DNA of 64,000 bases from Actinomadura meyerae (GCF_900188445.1 NZ_FZOR01000014.1:1-64000), one strand, 5' to 3'; shown: positions 42,268 through 52,259, numbered from the stretch's first letter. Notes: a model not told the origin generated them from the sequence alone. Numbers and translations are program-made.

Positions 42268-43530
42268 TCAGGCGGCTTGGGACCAGGTGGGTGGTGGGCG
42301 CCCGGGTTCGGAATCTCCGCCCGCCTGGAGTGTTCGAGTGCCGGGCGGGTGGAGCCGGTAGGTGTACCGGCCGTCCTGCGCCTTGGTGATGTGGAGTCGG
42401 TCGGGGTGGGTGTGTTTGTAGCGGTTGTGCCAGCCGCAGGTGAGGGCGAGTTTGTCGATGTCGGTGGGGCTGTTGCCGAGGGCCCAGCCGTGGACGTGGT
42501 CGACCTCGCACAGCGTGCCCGGTACTTCGCAGCCCTGCACCGCGCAGGTGTCGTACAGCGTTTCCAGGACTTGGCGTTGGGAGGCGTTGGCGAACCTGAC
42601 CCGATGGCCGAGGTAGAGCGGCGTGTTGCCGGTGCCGAGCAGGAGGGGCGAGACCCCCGCCGTGAGCGCGATCCTGCGGGCCTGGGCTGCCGGGATCGGG
42701 GTGCCGTCGGTGAGGCGTGCGGGGGTGGTGCCGCCGGTGAGGGTGTCCAGGTCGCAGATGACGGTGACCTTGGTGGCCCTGTGCCCACCCGCCAACACAC
42801 CGGTGAGCGCCGCCGCCGTCCGCTCCGACAGATCACGCCGGTCGTCAGCCCCGGCGGGCTTGGCCAACGGGCCCAGGGTGCCGTCCCAGATCGCGGCGTC
42901 CTCGGCGTTCAACCAGCCCTTGATGTAGCGGCCACCGTCCAGCGACCGGGTCGAGTCGATCCAGGACCGCTCATACCCCCGCTTCACGTCCTCGGGGGCT
43001 TGCTCGCGTCCGTCGCGTTCGGCGATGACGTCGCGGATCCGCTTACCGAAGCTGGCGACCTTCCCCGCGGAGAAGCCCTTGTCGACCATGTCCAGCAGGA
43101 TGTCCTCAGCGGCCGGGCAGTCGTCATCGTCCAGGCGGGCGGTGGCTTCGGCGATCGTGGCGGCGTATCCGGTCGACAGTTCACCGGTGGTCCATCGCTC
43201 GGTGACCTCTGTCAGGCGGTGGCGCTGGCGGGCCAGGGTCAGCCGTTCCTTGGCGCGGGATTCGCGCATGCCCATGCGGGACCGCAGCCAGGAGCGGGTG
43301 GAGGGGAAACCCCACCGCTGCACCTCCCGGGCGCTGTCCACCACGCCGACGAGTCCGGCCAGTGCGGCCTCTTGTAGATCGTTGGCGGTGGCGAGTTCTT
43401 CGGCGAGTTCCAGGCAGGTGGCTGGGGAGTCGGGGGTGGTGCGGGAGGCGAGTGCTGCGGCGATCGCCGATACCGCGTGCACCAATTCCATGGTGGACGC
43501 GGCGTCGGGGTCGACCGCAATCAAACTCAT
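42268..43530 (-). CDS. DUF222/HNH endonuclease (13E12 repeat family)
   Basis: The 420-residue protein has an N-terminal DUF222 domain (about residues 20-300, with RSRMGMRESRAKERLTLARQ) and a C-terminal HNH nuclease (about 335-385): CAVQGCEVPGTLCEVDHVHG, then LALTCGWHNRYKH, with two zinc Cys pairs, the DH core and the final His-Asn. The family is the 13E12 group, multicopy in mycobacteria, where copies act as phage attachment sites. Here the gene is bracketed by 200-bp inverted repeats about 135-300 bases from its ends, which suggests a mobile unit. Target site and activity are unknown. Confidence 0.9.
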   Translation of the reverse strand: MSLIAVDPDAASTMELVHAVSAIAAALASRTTPDSPATCLELAEELATANDLQEAALAGLVGVVDSAREVQRWGFPSTRSWLRSRMGMRESRAKERLTLARQRHRLTEVTERWTTGELSTGYAATIAEATARLDDDDCPAAEDILLDMVDKGFSAGKVASFGKRIRDVIAERDGREQAPEDVKRGYERSWIDSTRSLDGGRYIKGWLNAEDAAIWDGTLGPLAKPAGADDRRDLSERTAAALTGVLAGGHRATKVTVICDLDTLTGGTTPARLTDGTPIPAAQARRIALTAGVSPLLLGTGNTPLYLGHRVRFANASQRQVLETLYDTCAVQGCEVPGTLCEVDHVHGWALGNSPTDIDKLALTCGWHNRYKHTHPDRLHITKAQDGRYTYRLHPPGTRTLQAGGDSEPGRPPPTWSQAA

Positions 43531-43664
43531 GTATCCATGATATCCGGCCGGAGGCTGCTTTGTGCTCTCGAACTAGAATTCGACCATGATTCTTTTGGGG
43601 GATTCTTGATCATCATCGGGTGTTATCGCAAATGCCTCATCTCGGGCATTCGAATTGCCGTGTC

Positions 43665-43864
43665 GTTCCTTTTTGGGGTGGGGGCGGTGCGTCGGGCAGA
43701 GGGCAGGCGGAGCCTGCCCGACGAAAGCTGCACTCAGGGGCCGCAGAGGCTCCAAAGTCAAGGGTGGGACGAAGTCCCATCGCGAAGCGACGCCGAAGGC
43801 GCCCTTGACTTTGGAGGGGCGGCCCCGTACGCAGCGCCGCCCCCACCACAATTCCACGAACACC
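43665..43864 (-). repeat. Right 200-bp inverted repeat flanking the HNH gene
   Basis: This is the mirror copy of 41771-41970 (196 of 200 positions identical after reverse complementation). It begins 134 bases upstream of the HNH gene start. Differences are one base in the GGTGTTNGTGG end, one in the GACGCGCCG/GACGCACCG arm and two near the inner ATACAG/AAAAAG end. It ends 37 bases before the AAA ATPase stop. Confidence 0.95.
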
Positions 43865-43901
43865 GATCAGACAATGACGCCTGAACGAACGAAGAACAAA
43901 C

Positions 43902-46900
43902 TTACCCGTGACGAAGAGCCTTCTCTATGGCGGCCAGTTTGTCTGCCAGGTGAAGCAGGGCGCCAACCGACGGATCTTCGCTGTTGCCGGCCAAAGTCTG
44001 AGACCTCTGGTAGCCCGCCTTGACCTCGGCCCACCGCTCCGCCTCGACGCCCGACAGAGTGCCTCGCAGCTCCGAGAGCTTCAGCAGGTTGGCCTCGGCG
44101 TCCGAGGTCAACGTCTGCGACTCGGCCCGGTAGTGGTCGTCCAGTGCCGCTTCCAGTTCCCGTGCGTTCATCACCGGGAGGATCCGCTCGGCGAGCTTGT
44201 TCATGTCCCGGTAGGAACCCTGGAGACGGAAAGGCGGCTCGGTGCGGGACGCGTCGTCCTGGGCGGCGGAGGCAATGTACGCGCGGTTGACCGTCAGCAC
44301 CACCTGCTGCACGTGTATCAGCTTCTCCATCACGGACAGAATCTCGTCGAGTTCGGCCTGCGAGTAGGGGTGCGACAGGCGGTCCGGACGGACGGTCTGG
44401 TCGCCCGAGGCGAGGCGCACGAGCAGTTCCACGTCGTTCCGGTCGCGGGTCGTCAGAGGCGCCAGGACCGGGTTCGAGGTCAGCGCGTTCTCAATGTAGC
44501 TGAGCGCGAACAGATCGTCCTTCCCGGACAGTACGTCGCCGAGGTTCCAGACGTCGGCGCGGTTGGCGAGCATGTCGGGGACGCGGAAGCGCCGCCCCGA
44601 TTCGGTGTACGGGTTTCCGGCCATGCACACCGCGAACCGCTTTCCGCGCATGTCGTAGGTGCGGGTGGCGCCCTCGATCCGCCGCTGGGCGTCGCACAGC
44701 GGAATGAACTTCTGCAGGAATTCCGGCGACGTGTGCTGGATGTCGTCCACGTACAGCAGGACGTTGTTGCCCATCTCCAGAGCAAGGTTGATCTTCTCGA
44801 CCTCGCGGGCCGCCGTCGCGTTGGGGGCCTGTGCCGGGTCGAGGGACGTGACGTCGTGTCCGAGAGCCGGGCCGTCGATGCGCACCAGCGCCAGGCCGAG
44901 GCGGTCGGCGACGTACTCCATCAGTGTCGTCTTGCCGTACCCGGGCGGGGAGATGAGCAGGAGCATGCCCATCTGGTCGGTCCGCTTGCCGTCCCCCGCG
45001 GCGCCGAGCTGCTTGGCCAGGTTGTCGCCGATGAGCGGCAGGTACACCTCGTCGACCAGGCGGTTCCGGACGAACGCGCTCATCGTCCGCGGCTTGAAGT
45101 CGGCCAGCCCGAGGCGCTTCTCCTCGACGGCGATCAGCTCGTTGCGCTGCTTCTGGTAGGCGCGGAAGGCGGGGACGCGCTCGGCCCGGAAGCGGTGGGT
45201 GCGGGCGAGCGTCTCGTCCAGGCGCAGCTCCAGGCGCCGGTCGATGATGCGCGGGTGGTCGCCGAGGAGGCCCTCGACCGTGGCCGTCAGCGCGGCGGGC
45301 GAGTCGTAGCGCGCGGCCGGGCACAGGAGCGTCGCCACGGCCTCGGGGAGGTCGGCCTCGTCGCCGCTCCCGCCGGTCGCCAGGTAGGAGGCCAGCCACG
45401 CCTCGGCGAGCTGGTGGCGAGCGGCCAGCGTGCCGGCCTCGCGCAAGTCCGTCTCCAGCGACGTGCCGTCGAGCGCCTGCGTGAAGCCCTTCAGCAGGGC
45501 ACGGGCGCCCTGGCTCGTGACGAAGCCGTCCGGGGCGGCGGCGAGTTCCTCGATGAGGTACTCGGCGGCCAGCGGGTCGGGCCGCTCCAACCGGTGGTGC
45601 TCGGCGAACTCGCCGATCGACGCGGACAGCTCGGCGGTCAGGTCGGTCAACGCGCCCGCTAGGCCGAACGCCTCCCGAGCGCGGACGAGTGACCGTGCGC
45701 GCGCCGTCCACATGGCGCGCTCCGCCTTGTCCGGGCCGTGCGTCCAGAACAGCTGCGCGGCGGCCCTGGCCGGTCCGGGGTAGCGGAGCAGGCCCGCGTC
45801 GGCGCGCAGGCGCAGCAGTGCCTCCAGGATGCGCGCCGCGTCGTGGTCGTGGACGCCCCGCTCGTAGCCCTCGTCGTAGCGGTCCGCGGCCGCCTCCCGG
45901 ACGAGGCCGAGCAGGCGCCCGCCGGCGGCGGCTTCGAGCAGCTCGTCCAGCGGCGACGACGCCAGGATGGAGGTCGCGAGGTACTCGGCCCGATACGTTT
46001 CCGCTGTTTCCGAGATGAGGGTCTGGCCCCACAGCGGCCGGGTCGCGGCGAAGCCCTCGTCGCGGACGGGCGCCCGGTAGTCGGTCCCGGTGATCGCGAA
46101 CGCGACGGTGTCGCGGTGCGGGACGAGGGTCAGCTCGATCGGGCGCGTGTTGACCGCGAACCGGTGCCGGCCCAGCCGGATCGTCCCGCCGCCGTCCCCG
46201 TACAGGTCCAGGCGGTCGCGCAGCGCGCGGCCCGCCTCCTGCCGGGCCGCCTTGACGCGCCCTTCCAGCTCTTCCGCCCGGACGCCGTCGTCCAGCCCGC
46301 GCAGCTCGTCGGCGATCGACCGGAGCCGCGCCACCATCGCGTCGGTCGCGAAGTAGGTGTTGACCTCGTCCGGCGACGTGAGGGCGGCGGCGCGGCGGCG
46401 GACCCCAGCGAGGATCCGGTCGGCCGACTCGGTGAGCCGGTCGGTGCGGCGGGCGCGCTCGTCCAGCAGGGTCTGCTTGCGGGACGAGAACGCCTCGTAG
46501 ACCTCGGTCCGCTTCGTCTCCAGCTCGCCGAGGAACTCGTCCAGCTCGGCGAACCGGGCCTGCAGCGTCTCCAGCCGGAGCAGCAGCCGGCCGAGCTGCT
46601 CGTCGCAGTCCTCGGGGGTGGCGGCGGACGCGAGGGCCCCGGCGATCGACTGGTCCAGGAGGGCGAGTTCGGCGGCGAACGCGGCGCGGCCCTCGCGCCC
46701 GAGCAGGTCGCGGCGCCGGTTGTCGAGGACGGCGCGGGCCCGGTTGAGTCCGCCGAGCACCTCGCCGACCCGCTCCAGGATCGCGGTCCGCGCGGTCGCG
46801 TCGGTGATGTCGAGGTCGCCGACGACCTCGGTGACGACCTCCAGCCCCTCGTTCTGCGCGGCGAGGAGGTCGGTGAGGGGCGCGGCGTCGGCGGCGGTCT

Positions 46901-48953
46901 CGATGGCGCCCGCCGCCTCGGTGATGCGCTCGACCTCGGCGTGGTACCCGGTGAAGGCGTCCTCGCGCTGGAGGAACTCGACGGCGCCCTGCCCCGCGTC
47001 CCGCAGCTCGGCCTGGACGGTCTCGGACAGCTCGTCCAGCCGGGACGCGTCGACGTAGCGCATGTCGCGCAGCGTCTCCAGCCGTCCCTGGGCGCGGCGG
47101 AACCCGGCGAGCTGCGACACCCAGCCGTCCGCCGTGGACGGCGGCTCGGCGTGCGCCAGGCGGATCATCGCGGCGATGTCGTCGGCCGCCGCGGAAACAG
47201 CGGAGACCGCCTGCTCGGTGAGCGCCTGGACCTTCTCGAACTCGTCCAGTACCTGGCCCGCGGTCGCGCGGACGTCCGCGAGCGGCGCCGCCACCGCGCC
47301 GAGGTCCTCGTCGGCGAGCCAGTGGTACAGGTCCGCGGCGCGCGTGCACGCCGCGATCAGCGCCTCGAACACCCGGGCGGACGGCGACATCTCGTCCACC
47401 ATCCGGGTGACCGACAGGCATTCGGAGATGCCGCGCACGAGCTCGGCGTTCCCGACCCGCTCCAGCGGCCCGGTGCCGACCGGTTGCGCGGCGGCGTACG
47501 CGTCGGAGACGTACGGGGTCGCCCAGATCTGCATGGGGTGCACGCGCGACGGCTCGTCGGAGAACGCCCGCATCACGACGAGCGTCCCGTCCGCGAACAG
47601 CGAGTAGCCGTGGCAGGTGATCGGCGTCGCGACCCGCTTGCGGATCACGTTGTACGGCAGCAGCAGCGAGCGCCCGTCCTCCCGCGAGTGGAAGACGTAG
47701 AGGACGTCCTCCCCGTTGGGGGAGCGGATGACCCGCTCGTACTCCAGCCCGGTCACGTCGGTGTCGAACGTCTTCGCGGTGCCGGTGTCGAGGTAGTAGC
47801 CGCCCGGGAAGATGATCCCGTGGTCGTCCGGCAGCCGCCGGCACGCCTGCGCGATCCCGTCGAGCCGCGTGACCTCCTTGGTGCGGACGTTGAACACCAG
47901 GTGCCGCCACGCCTGCTCGTTGTACGGGCGGATCCGCAGCAGGATCAGCGCGCCGACCCGGGCGTGCAGGACGTCGGCGTCCGCGAGCGACTGCAGCGGC
48001 TCGTCCACCGGCTCGGAGTAGACGCCCTCGCCGCTGTCGGTGTTGTCCTCGATCTTGACGGTGAGGGTGCCGCCGATCGTCTCGACGAACACCTCGCCCT
48101 CGATCGAGATGTGCGGGTGCCGCCCGAGGACGTGGTCGTCCCGGGTGGTCTCGACCCAGTCGACGTCGTGCGCGGGCGGGAAGACGTGGTCGCGCTCGCC
48201 CTGGTTGTCCTCGTAGGCGACGCCGCCGTCCGGGCTGGTCCGCCACCGCAGGACGCGCAGGTCCGACAGGCGCGGCCCGGTCTGGAACACGGCGAGGAGC
48301 CGCCCGTCGACCAGCCTCAGCTGGAGCAGGCGCGCCTGCCGGTAGTACCGGTACATGTCGGCGAAGTCGCGCAGGAAGCGCGGGTCGTCCAGCAGCCCCG
48401 GCACCGCCTCCGGCTCGGCGGGGGCGAACGCGATGCCGTCCTCCGTCCGGGTGAACCGGTGCAGCGAGAACACGTCGTCGACCGTCGTCTCCGGCTTCAG
48501 CCCGAGGAAGACGTTGTAGCCGAACAGCATCACCCCGCCGAGCGCCACCACGTCGCGGGGGACGCAGTTGTGCGCCGTCCGGATCCGCTCGGTGCCGGCG
48601 AGGCGCAGCTCCGTGCCGCCGAACACCTCCAGCCGCCGCGCGTTCAGCGCCTCCGCGCGCCGCGCCAGCTCACCGGCCCGCTCGGCGAGGCGTGCCCGCA
48701 GGACCTCGTACGTCCCGTGGTCCAGCTCCGGCCGGCCCTCGGCCCCGGATTCCGTCCCGGCGGGGTTTCCCTCGGCGCCGGTTCTGCCGGAACCGCTCCC
48801 TCCGGCTCCGTTCCTCCCAGAACCGTTTCCCGCGGAACCGTTTCCCGCGGAACCGTTTCCCGCGGAACCGTTGCCCCCGGAACCGTTGCCCCCGGCAGCG
48901 CCCGTCGCGGTTTCGGTCATGTCCTCGGCGGCGTCCCTGACGACCTTGCTCAC
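43902..48953 (-). CDS. Giant AAA ATPase (DNA repair ATPase/DUF3686 type)
   Basis: This 1683-residue protein resembles the large ATPases annotated as DNA repair ATPases with a DUF3686 region. After a Gly/Asn/Ser repeat (residues 15-50) comes a long beta-rich and coiled-coil part, and a C-terminal AAA module with Walker A PPGYGKTT (about residue 1335), Walker B NVLLYVDDIQ (about 1400) and a MAGNPYTESG sensor loop. GTG 48953 follows GGGAGAG. It is the last gene of an operon with a YqiJ-like protein and a flotillin, so it probably works at the membrane; DNA repair is unproven. Confidence 0.75.
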   Translation of the reverse strand: MSKVVRDAAEDMTETATGAAGGNGSGGNGSAGNGSAGNGSAGNGSGRNGAGGSGSGRTGAEGNPAGTESGAEGRPELDHGTYEVLRARLAERAGELARRAEALNARRLEVFGGTELRLAGTERIRTAHNCVPRDVVALGGVMLFGYNVFLGLKPETTVDDVFSLHRFTRTEDGIAFAPAEPEAVPGLLDDPRFLRDFADMYRYYRQARLLQLRLVDGRLLAVFQTGPRLSDLRVLRWRTSPDGGVAYEDNQGERDHVFPPAHDVDWVETTRDDHVLGRHPHISIEGEVFVETIGGTLTVKIEDNTDSGEGVYSEPVDEPLQSLADADVLHARVGALILLRIRPYNEQAWRHLVFNVRTKEVTRLDGIAQACRRLPDDHGIIFPGGYYLDTGTAKTFDTDVTGLEYERVIRSPNGEDVLYVFHSREDGRSLLLPYNVIRKRVATPITCHGYSLFADGTLVVMRAFSDEPSRVHPMQIWATPYVSDAYAAAQPVGTGPLERVGNAELVRGISECLSVTRMVDEMSPSARVFEALIAACTRAADLYHWLADEDLGAVAAPLADVRATAGQVLDEFEKVQALTEQAVSAVSAAADDIAAMIRLAHAEPPSTADGWVSQLAGFRRAQGRLETLRDMRYVDASRLDELSETVQAELRDAGQGAVEFLQREDAFTGYHAEVERITEAAGAIETAADAAPLTDLLAAQNEGLEVVTEVVGDLDITDATARTAILERVGEVLGGLNRARAVLDNRRRDLLGREGRAAFAAELALLDQSIAGALASAATPEDCDEQLGRLLLRLETLQARFAELDEFLGELETKRTEVYEAFSSRKQTLLDERARRTDRLTESADRILAGVRRRAAALTSPDEVNTYFATDAMVARLRSIADELRGLDDGVRAEELEGRVKAARQEAGRALRDRLDLYGDGGGTIRLGRHRFAVNTRPIELTLVPHRDTVAFAITGTDYRAPVRDEGFAATRPLWGQTLISETAETYRAEYLATSILASSPLDELLEAAAGGRLLGLVREAAADRYDEGYERGVHDHDAARILEALLRLRADAGLLRYPGPARAAAQLFWTHGPDKAERAMWTARARSLVRAREAFGLAGALTDLTAELSASIGEFAEHHRLERPDPLAAEYLIEELAAAPDGFVTSQGARALLKGFTQALDGTSLETDLREAGTLAARHQLAEAWLASYLATGGSGDEADLPEAVATLLCPAARYDSPAALTATVEGLLGDHPRIIDRRLELRLDETLARTHRFRAERVPAFRAYQKQRNELIAVEEKRLGLADFKPRTMSAFVRNRLVDEVYLPLIGDNLAKQLGAAGDGKRTDQMGMLLLISPPGYGKTTLMEYVADRLGLALVRIDGPALGHDVTSLDPAQAPNATAAREVEKINLALEMGNNVLLYVDDIQHTSPEFLQKFIPLCDAQRRIEGATRTYDMRGKRFAVCMAGNPYTESGRRFRVPDMLANRADVWNLGDVLSGKDDLFALSYIENALTSNPVLAPLTTRDRNDVELLVRLASGDQTVRPDRLSHPYSQAELDEILSVMEKLIHVQQVVLTVNRAYIASAAQDDASRTEPPFRLQGSYRDMNKLAERILPVMNARELEAALDDHYRAESQTLTSDAEANLLKLSELRGTLSGVEAERWAEVKAGYQRSQTLAGNSEDPSVGALLHLADKLAAIEKALRHG

Positions 48954-49089
48954 CCATCTCTCCCGTCTGCGTGTCGCTGTGATGGCGGCGCCTCGCCCGC
49001 GCACCGGTCGCGCGAGGGGGGTTCGGTGGGCTGCGACGGGTCGCCGGCCCGGCGGCCCCCGGTACCGGCGACCCGTCGCAGGTCTTGGA

Positions 49090-51108
49090 TCAATTCGCGG
49101 TCACGGCGGTTCCATTGATTTCGGACAGGGGGGCGTCGGCGACGCCGAGTCGGCGCGCGGTGTCCAGCAGGTCCTGGAGCCGCGCGGCCTCCGGCCCGCC
49201 CGACTTGATGAGCCGCAGCAGCAGCGCGGAGAGGGTCAGGTCGCGGACGCCGGCGGTGTCGATCGAGCCGAGCATCCGGGCGACGTCGTCGGTGAAGGAC
49301 GACGTCCCGTCCAGCCACGGCCCGGCGAGGGACTGCGCGACATCGGAGTTCTGCACGAAGCCGTCCACGCTCTTGCCGAGCGCGATCGACCCGACGAGCC
49401 GGTCGAAGAAGACGCTGTCGCCGCCGACGATGTTGATGTCGGCCTGCTCCAGCCCGGTGGCGAGCACGGTGGCCTGCGCCTCCGCGACCTGCCGCTGCAC
49501 CTCGATCCCGGCGAGCCGGACGTCCTTCTCCGCCTCCAGCCGCAGCCGGTACTCCTCGTGCTGGCGGGACGCCTCGTCCAGCGCCGCCATCGCGCCGGCC
49601 TTCTCGTTGAGGCCTTCGGCCTCGGCGCGCAGCGTCTCGCGGATCCGGGCGGCCTCCGCGGCCGCCATCTCCGTCGCGGCGGCGGCCTCGGCGCGGCCGA
49701 CCTTCTCGATGGCCTCGGCGCCGCGCTCGCGCACCTGGACCTCGGCGAGCCCGGCGGCGGCGGCCTCCGCGCGCAGCCCCTCGGCGAGGCGGATCTTGGC
49801 CTGCGCGTCCATCTCCGCGGCCTCCTGCCGCGCCTGCGCCATCGTCAGCTCCTCGCGGGCGCGGTGCTGCGCGGCCGCCTCCGCGGCCTCCGCGGCCTTG
49901 ATGTCCTTGACGAGGTTCTCCTGCGCCTCGGCCTCGGCCCGGATGACGACGGCCTGGCGGTCCCGCTCGGCCTCCTCGACCGTGCGCAGCCGCTTGATGT
50001 TCTCCTCCTGCTCGGCGACGGTCCGCTCGACCGCGATCCGCTCCCGGACGACGTTCGCGATCTCCCGCTTCTCGGCCTCGACCTCCTTGTCGGCGGCGAT
50101 GCGGGTCAGCTCCGTCTCCCGCTCGCGGCTGATGACCTCCAGCTGCCGGTCCTTCTCGATGCGCTCGCTCTCGATCGCGAGGACGCGCTCCTTGTTCTTC
50201 GCCGCGACGGAGACCTCGCGCTCCTTGTTCTCGTGCTGGACGCCGAGCTGCTCGTCGGTGCGGATGTGCGCGGTCTGCGCGCGGAGCCGCTCCTCGGCCT
50301 TGACCCGCTCGATCTCCGCCTGCTCGCGGGCCCGGACGGTCTCGATCTCGCGCTCCTGGCGGAGCTCGGCGTCGGCCTGGCGGCGCTCCAGCTCCAGGAT
50401 CGCCTCGCGGGCCTCCACGTTCTGGCGGGTGATCTCCTTCTCCTCGTTGCGGGTGTACTCGTTGGTGCGGACGTGCTCGATCGCGGTCAGCTCGGTGATC
50501 TTCCGGATGCCCTGCGCGTCCAGGATGTTGGACTTGTCGAGCGACAGCAGCGGCGTCTGCTCCAGGTAGTCGATCGCCGCGTCCTCCAGGCTGTAGCCGT
50601 TCAGGTCCGTGCCGATGACCTGGATGATGTGGTCGCGGAACTCGTTGCGGCGGGTGTAGAGGTCGGCGAAGTCGAGGTGCTTGCCGACGGTCTTCAGCGC
50701 CTCGGAGAACTTCGCGGCGAACAGTTCCTGCAGCGTCTCCTGGTTGCTGGCGCGCTCGGTGCCGATGGCCTGCGCGACCTTGATGACGTCCTCGACGGTC
50801 TTGTTGACGCGGACGAAGAACGTGATGCGGATGTCGGCGCGGATGTTGTCCTTGCAGATCAGCCCGTCCCGGCCGGTCCGTTCGATCTCGATCGTCTTGA
50901 CCGAGATGTCCATCAGCTCGGCCTTGTGCAGGACGGGCAGGACGATGGCGCCGGTGAAGGTGACGTCGACCTTCTTCAGCTTGGAGATGATCAGCGCCCG
51001 GCCCTGGTCGACCTTGCGGAACAGGCGGGTCACCATCAGCACGAGGCCGAGGGCGATCAGCAGGGCGAGCGCGAGGAGCACACCGGCTCCGATGGTGATG
51101 GTGTCCAA
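49090..51108 (-). CDS. Flotillin/band-7 protein, YqiK-like
   Basis: This 672-residue flotillin has one N-terminal membrane segment (residues 5-26), an SPFH/band-7 domain (about 30-210: DQGRALIISKLKKVDVTFTG) and a very long Glu/Ala/Arg coiled coil (about 215-550), then a small C-terminal domain. Flotillins form oligomeric cages on ordered membrane domains. E. coli YqiK is encoded with YqiJ, as here. The start is a TTG (51108) with AGAGGGA five bases upstream. It is the middle gene of YqiJ-like, flotillin, AAA ATPase. Confidence 0.92.
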   Translation of the reverse strand: MDTITIGAGVLLALALLIALGLVLMVTRLFRKVDQGRALIISKLKKVDVTFTGAIVLPVLHKAELMDISVKTIEIERTGRDGLICKDNIRADIRITFFVRVNKTVEDVIKVAQAIGTERASNQETLQELFAAKFSEALKTVGKHLDFADLYTRRNEFRDHIIQVIGTDLNGYSLEDAAIDYLEQTPLLSLDKSNILDAQGIRKITELTAIEHVRTNEYTRNEEKEITRQNVEAREAILELERRQADAELRQEREIETVRAREQAEIERVKAEERLRAQTAHIRTDEQLGVQHENKEREVSVAAKNKERVLAIESERIEKDRQLEVISRERETELTRIAADKEVEAEKREIANVVRERIAVERTVAEQEENIKRLRTVEEAERDRQAVVIRAEAEAQENLVKDIKAAEAAEAAAQHRAREELTMAQARQEAAEMDAQAKIRLAEGLRAEAAAAGLAEVQVRERGAEAIEKVGRAEAAAATEMAAAEAARIRETLRAEAEGLNEKAGAMAALDEASRQHEEYRLRLEAEKDVRLAGIEVQRQVAEAQATVLATGLEQADINIVGGDSVFFDRLVGSIALGKSVDGFVQNSDVAQSLAGPWLDGTSSFTDDVARMLGSIDTAGVRDLTLSALLLRLIKSGGPEAARLQDLLDTARRLGVADAPLSEINGTAVTAN

Positions 51109-51219
51109 CGGGATCCCTCTCTACTGGGGGAACGAGGTCGCGGGGTCGAAGGGCGCGGGAAGCGCGCGGGATGGTGCGCGGGGGCAGGAGCGGGGTCAGG
51201 GGGCGGGATCAGGGGCAGG

Positions 51220-51948
51220 TCAGGTGGCCGGGCGTTGGGCCAGGTCGGACGCCGTGCCGTGCGGCATCACCCAGAAGAACCGCCCGTCCGGGTCGATGTC
51301 GAAGATCAGCGCGACGCTGCCGGCGGTGAGGTCGGCGTCCGGGCCGGCGAGGTCCTTCGCCGCGCCGGCCACGGCCAGGTCGGACGCGGGCCGCCGCACC
51401 TGGACGATCGCGGACGACCCGTCCGGGGCGGTCACCTCGGCCTGGCCGAAGTCGGGGCCGACCCGGCCGGTGCGGATGACGCACGGCAGCCCGACGAAGT
51501 CCCGCAGGGACGCCGCGGCCTGGTCCTGGAAGACACGGCGCAGCGGCAGCACGGCGAGCCGCGTCCCGAACCAGGCCACGACCAGCGCCGCGGCCATGCC
51601 GAGCAGCCGCAGGGGGAGGCCGTCGGACAGTGCCGACGCCGCCAGGCTCACGAACCAGGCGAGCGCGATCAGCAGTGACAGCACGACCGTGACCGGCACG
51701 CCGCCGAGGCCGAGCATCGCGAGCCGCTCGGCGACGAACCCGTCCCCGCCGTCGGAGCCGTCACCCCCGGCGGCGCCCCCGTCCCCGGCGCCGGCACCGG
51801 CCCCCGTATCGGCATCGGTGCCGGCGCCGAGGAAGTCGACGCCCAGGCCGCCGAGGAGGACGAGCGTCCAGTAACCGGCGACGACCAGAAGGGAGAAGCT
51901 GAACAGCGCGGTCGGAAAACCGAGCGCGGCATCGATGAATTCACTCAA
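51220..51948 (-). CDS. YqiJ/NfeD-like membrane protein with OB-fold
   Basis: A 242-residue protein with three membrane segments (about residues 12-36, 80-105 and 113-135), an Asp/Gly/Ala-rich loop after the first (residues 42-69), and a C-terminal soluble OB-fold-like domain (GLPCVIRTGRVGPDFGQAEV...SSAIVQVRR). This is the architecture of YqiJ and NfeD proteins, which pair with flotillins and stomatins. It is the first gene of the flotillin operon, 111 bases ahead of the flotillin. Confidence 0.82.
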   Translation of the reverse strand: MSEFIDAALGFPTALFSFSLLVVAGYWTLVLLGGLGVDFLGAGTDADTGAGAGAGDGGAAGGDGSDGGDGFVAERLAMLGLGGVPVTVVLSLLIALAWFVSLAASALSDGLPLRLLGMAAALVVAWFGTRLAVLPLRRVFQDQAAASLRDFVGLPCVIRTGRVGPDFGQAEVTAPDGSSAIVQVRRPASDLAVAGAAKDLAGPDADLTAGSVALIFDIDPDGRFFWVMPHGTASDLAQRPAT

Positions 51949-52107
51949 GGAAATGCACGCTCCCGCATCGAGACGTCATTGACCGACCGGGCGGCCGAAA
52001 CGGCGTCCCGGTAATGCGTAGGGGTTCGCTGGGCGCGCGGTGATGCGCGGTGATGCACGCAGGCGCGCGCAGCGACGCACGCGGTATCTACGAGGTGAAG
52101 GCCGTGC

Positions 52108-52248
52108 TCAGCTATCCGGGAAGGCGTGCGCCCAGATGATGTGGCTCAGGTCATAGGGCCTGACGTCCCCAGGCCGGCCGCGGCGCGGCAGCGCCGGCGC
52201 GGCCGGCAGAGCGGCCCTCGGCGCAACGACAAAGTGCCGGGGAGTCAT
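52108..52248 (-). CDS. Short ORF with strong ribosome binding site (46 aa)
   Basis: The product starts MTPRHFVVAPRAALPAA, continues Ala/Pro/Arg-rich and ends RPYDLSHIIWAHAFPDS. CAGGAGGG sits eight bases before the ATG, one of the best ribosome binding sites of the window. An AT-rich leader with TAAAGT as a possible -10 and a hairpin directly before the ribosome binding site precede it. There is no cysteine and no membrane helix. It could be a RiPP-like precursor, a leader peptide for the flotillin operon 160 bases downstream, or a small signalling protein. I do not recognise it. Confidence 0.5.
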   Translation of the reverse strand: MTPRHFVVAPRAALPAAPALPRRGRPGDVRPYDLSHIIWAHAFPDS

Positions 52249-52259
52249 TAAATACCCTC

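Noticed and set aside
41751..42389. Open frames inside the 200-bp repeats
   Set aside because: They arise in both repeat copies from nested palindromes, lack ribosome binding sites and break outside the repeat.
45738..51678. Plus-strand frames of 1000-1100 codons opposite the ATPase and flotillin
   Set aside because: Arg/Val/Leu/Asp repeats that mirror the coiled coil and ATPase on the other strand; no start signals.
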